Assembly: GCA_018350325.1 (NCBI GenBank)
Contig: JAEVLN010000002.1
Location: 2,940,295-3,004,294 of the forward strand
DNA from: Globodera rostochiensis
Lineage: Eukaryota; Nematoda; Chromadorea; Rhabditida; Heteroderidae
Direction: 5' to 3'
DNA: 64,000 nucleotides
Shown: positions 63,857-64,000 of the stretch, in pieces
How the letters are laid out: every line of letters begins with the position of its first letter
Position numbering within the stretch: the stretch's first letter is position 1
Notes under the pieces: generated by a model
Database searches by the model: none
What the model was told of the DNA's origin: nothing
The model's input: only the letters and a program-made list of their open reading frames with translations
Translations under genes and position numbers: made by a program

Positions 63857-64000
63857 GGGGATCTCCAGTCAACCCGGGGATTCGAAAGACGACAAACCGG
63901 GGATTCCAGGGACGACACATCGGGGATTCGAAAGACGACAAACCGGGGATTCCAGGGACGACACATCGGGGATTCGAAAGACGACAAACCGGGGATTCCA
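63846..64000. repeat. Poly(G) followed by 46-bp tandem array, cut by window end
   Basis: After a G13 run (about 63848-63860), a 46-bp unit (GGGGATTCGAAAGACGACAA plus CGGGGATTCCAGGGACGACA) starts at 63876, 63922 and 63968. It looks like the left arm of a foldback element whose right arm would lie outside the window. It sits directly in or beside the START-domain exon of the STARD3-like gene. Confidence 0.75.

Overview
This window looks like nuclear DNA from a plant-parasitic cyst nematode (Heteroderidae; Globodera or a close relative is my best guess). The evidence is a RanBPM/SPRY-type gene with the coiled-coil N-terminus typical of cyst-nematode SPRY families, a cuticle collagen with the nematode N-terminal domain, an acetylcholine-gated-chloride-channel-like receptor, acceptor sites a few bases upstream of ATGs that fit spliced-leader trans-splicing, small introns, GC-richer exons in AT-rich DNA, and TTAGGC motifs. 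There is no bacterial-type organisation. All genes are split, so most single open frames are exon fragments; I rebuilt genes by checking splice phase by eye.

Layout. 0.8-3.7 kb: Cys-loop chloride-channel-like receptor (-). 6.2-8.5 kb: secreted histidine acid phosphatase (+) with a tRNA-Gly in an intron. 10.1-11.3 kb: unknown membrane protein with a TATA box (-). 12.0-13.8 kb: protein with two BED-like fingers (-). 13.8-17.5 kb: nest of foldback repeats. 17.5-25.9 kb: SPRY gene (+) swollen by transposons and carrying CBP-type TAZ1 exons. 27.2-29.1 kb: chimeric EF-hand-like/Gln-rich/C2H2 protein (-). 30.1-31.9 kb: CPEB RNA-binding protein (-). 33.2-40.6 kb: two neighbouring genes (-) sharing a C..C..HNH zinc finger of FLYWCH/MULE type. 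40.9-42.7 kb: RRP6/EXOSC10-like nuclease (+), tail to tail with a cuticle collagen (-, 42.8-44.3 kb). 46.0-47.1 kb: Gly/Ser-rich membrane protein (-). 47.3-49.6 kb and 50.2-51.9 kb: head-to-head pair of unknown secreted proteins. 52.8-60.2 kb: translation factor eIF4G (-). 61.5 kb to the end: STARD3/MLN64-like gene (+), running into a tandem array.

The genes do not form one pathway. Several concern RNA control (CPEB, eIF4G, RRP6) and several are zinc-finger proteins. The two secreted proteins and the acid phosphatase are candidates for export.

The most unusual theme is the repeat content. At least ten foldback elements have inverted ends built from short tandem repeats, each with its own motif. 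Three are flanked by perfect 9-bp direct repeats, as left by Mutator-like transposition. Poly(G)/poly(C) runs, tRNA-derived elements and a GC-rich palindrome family are scattered among them.
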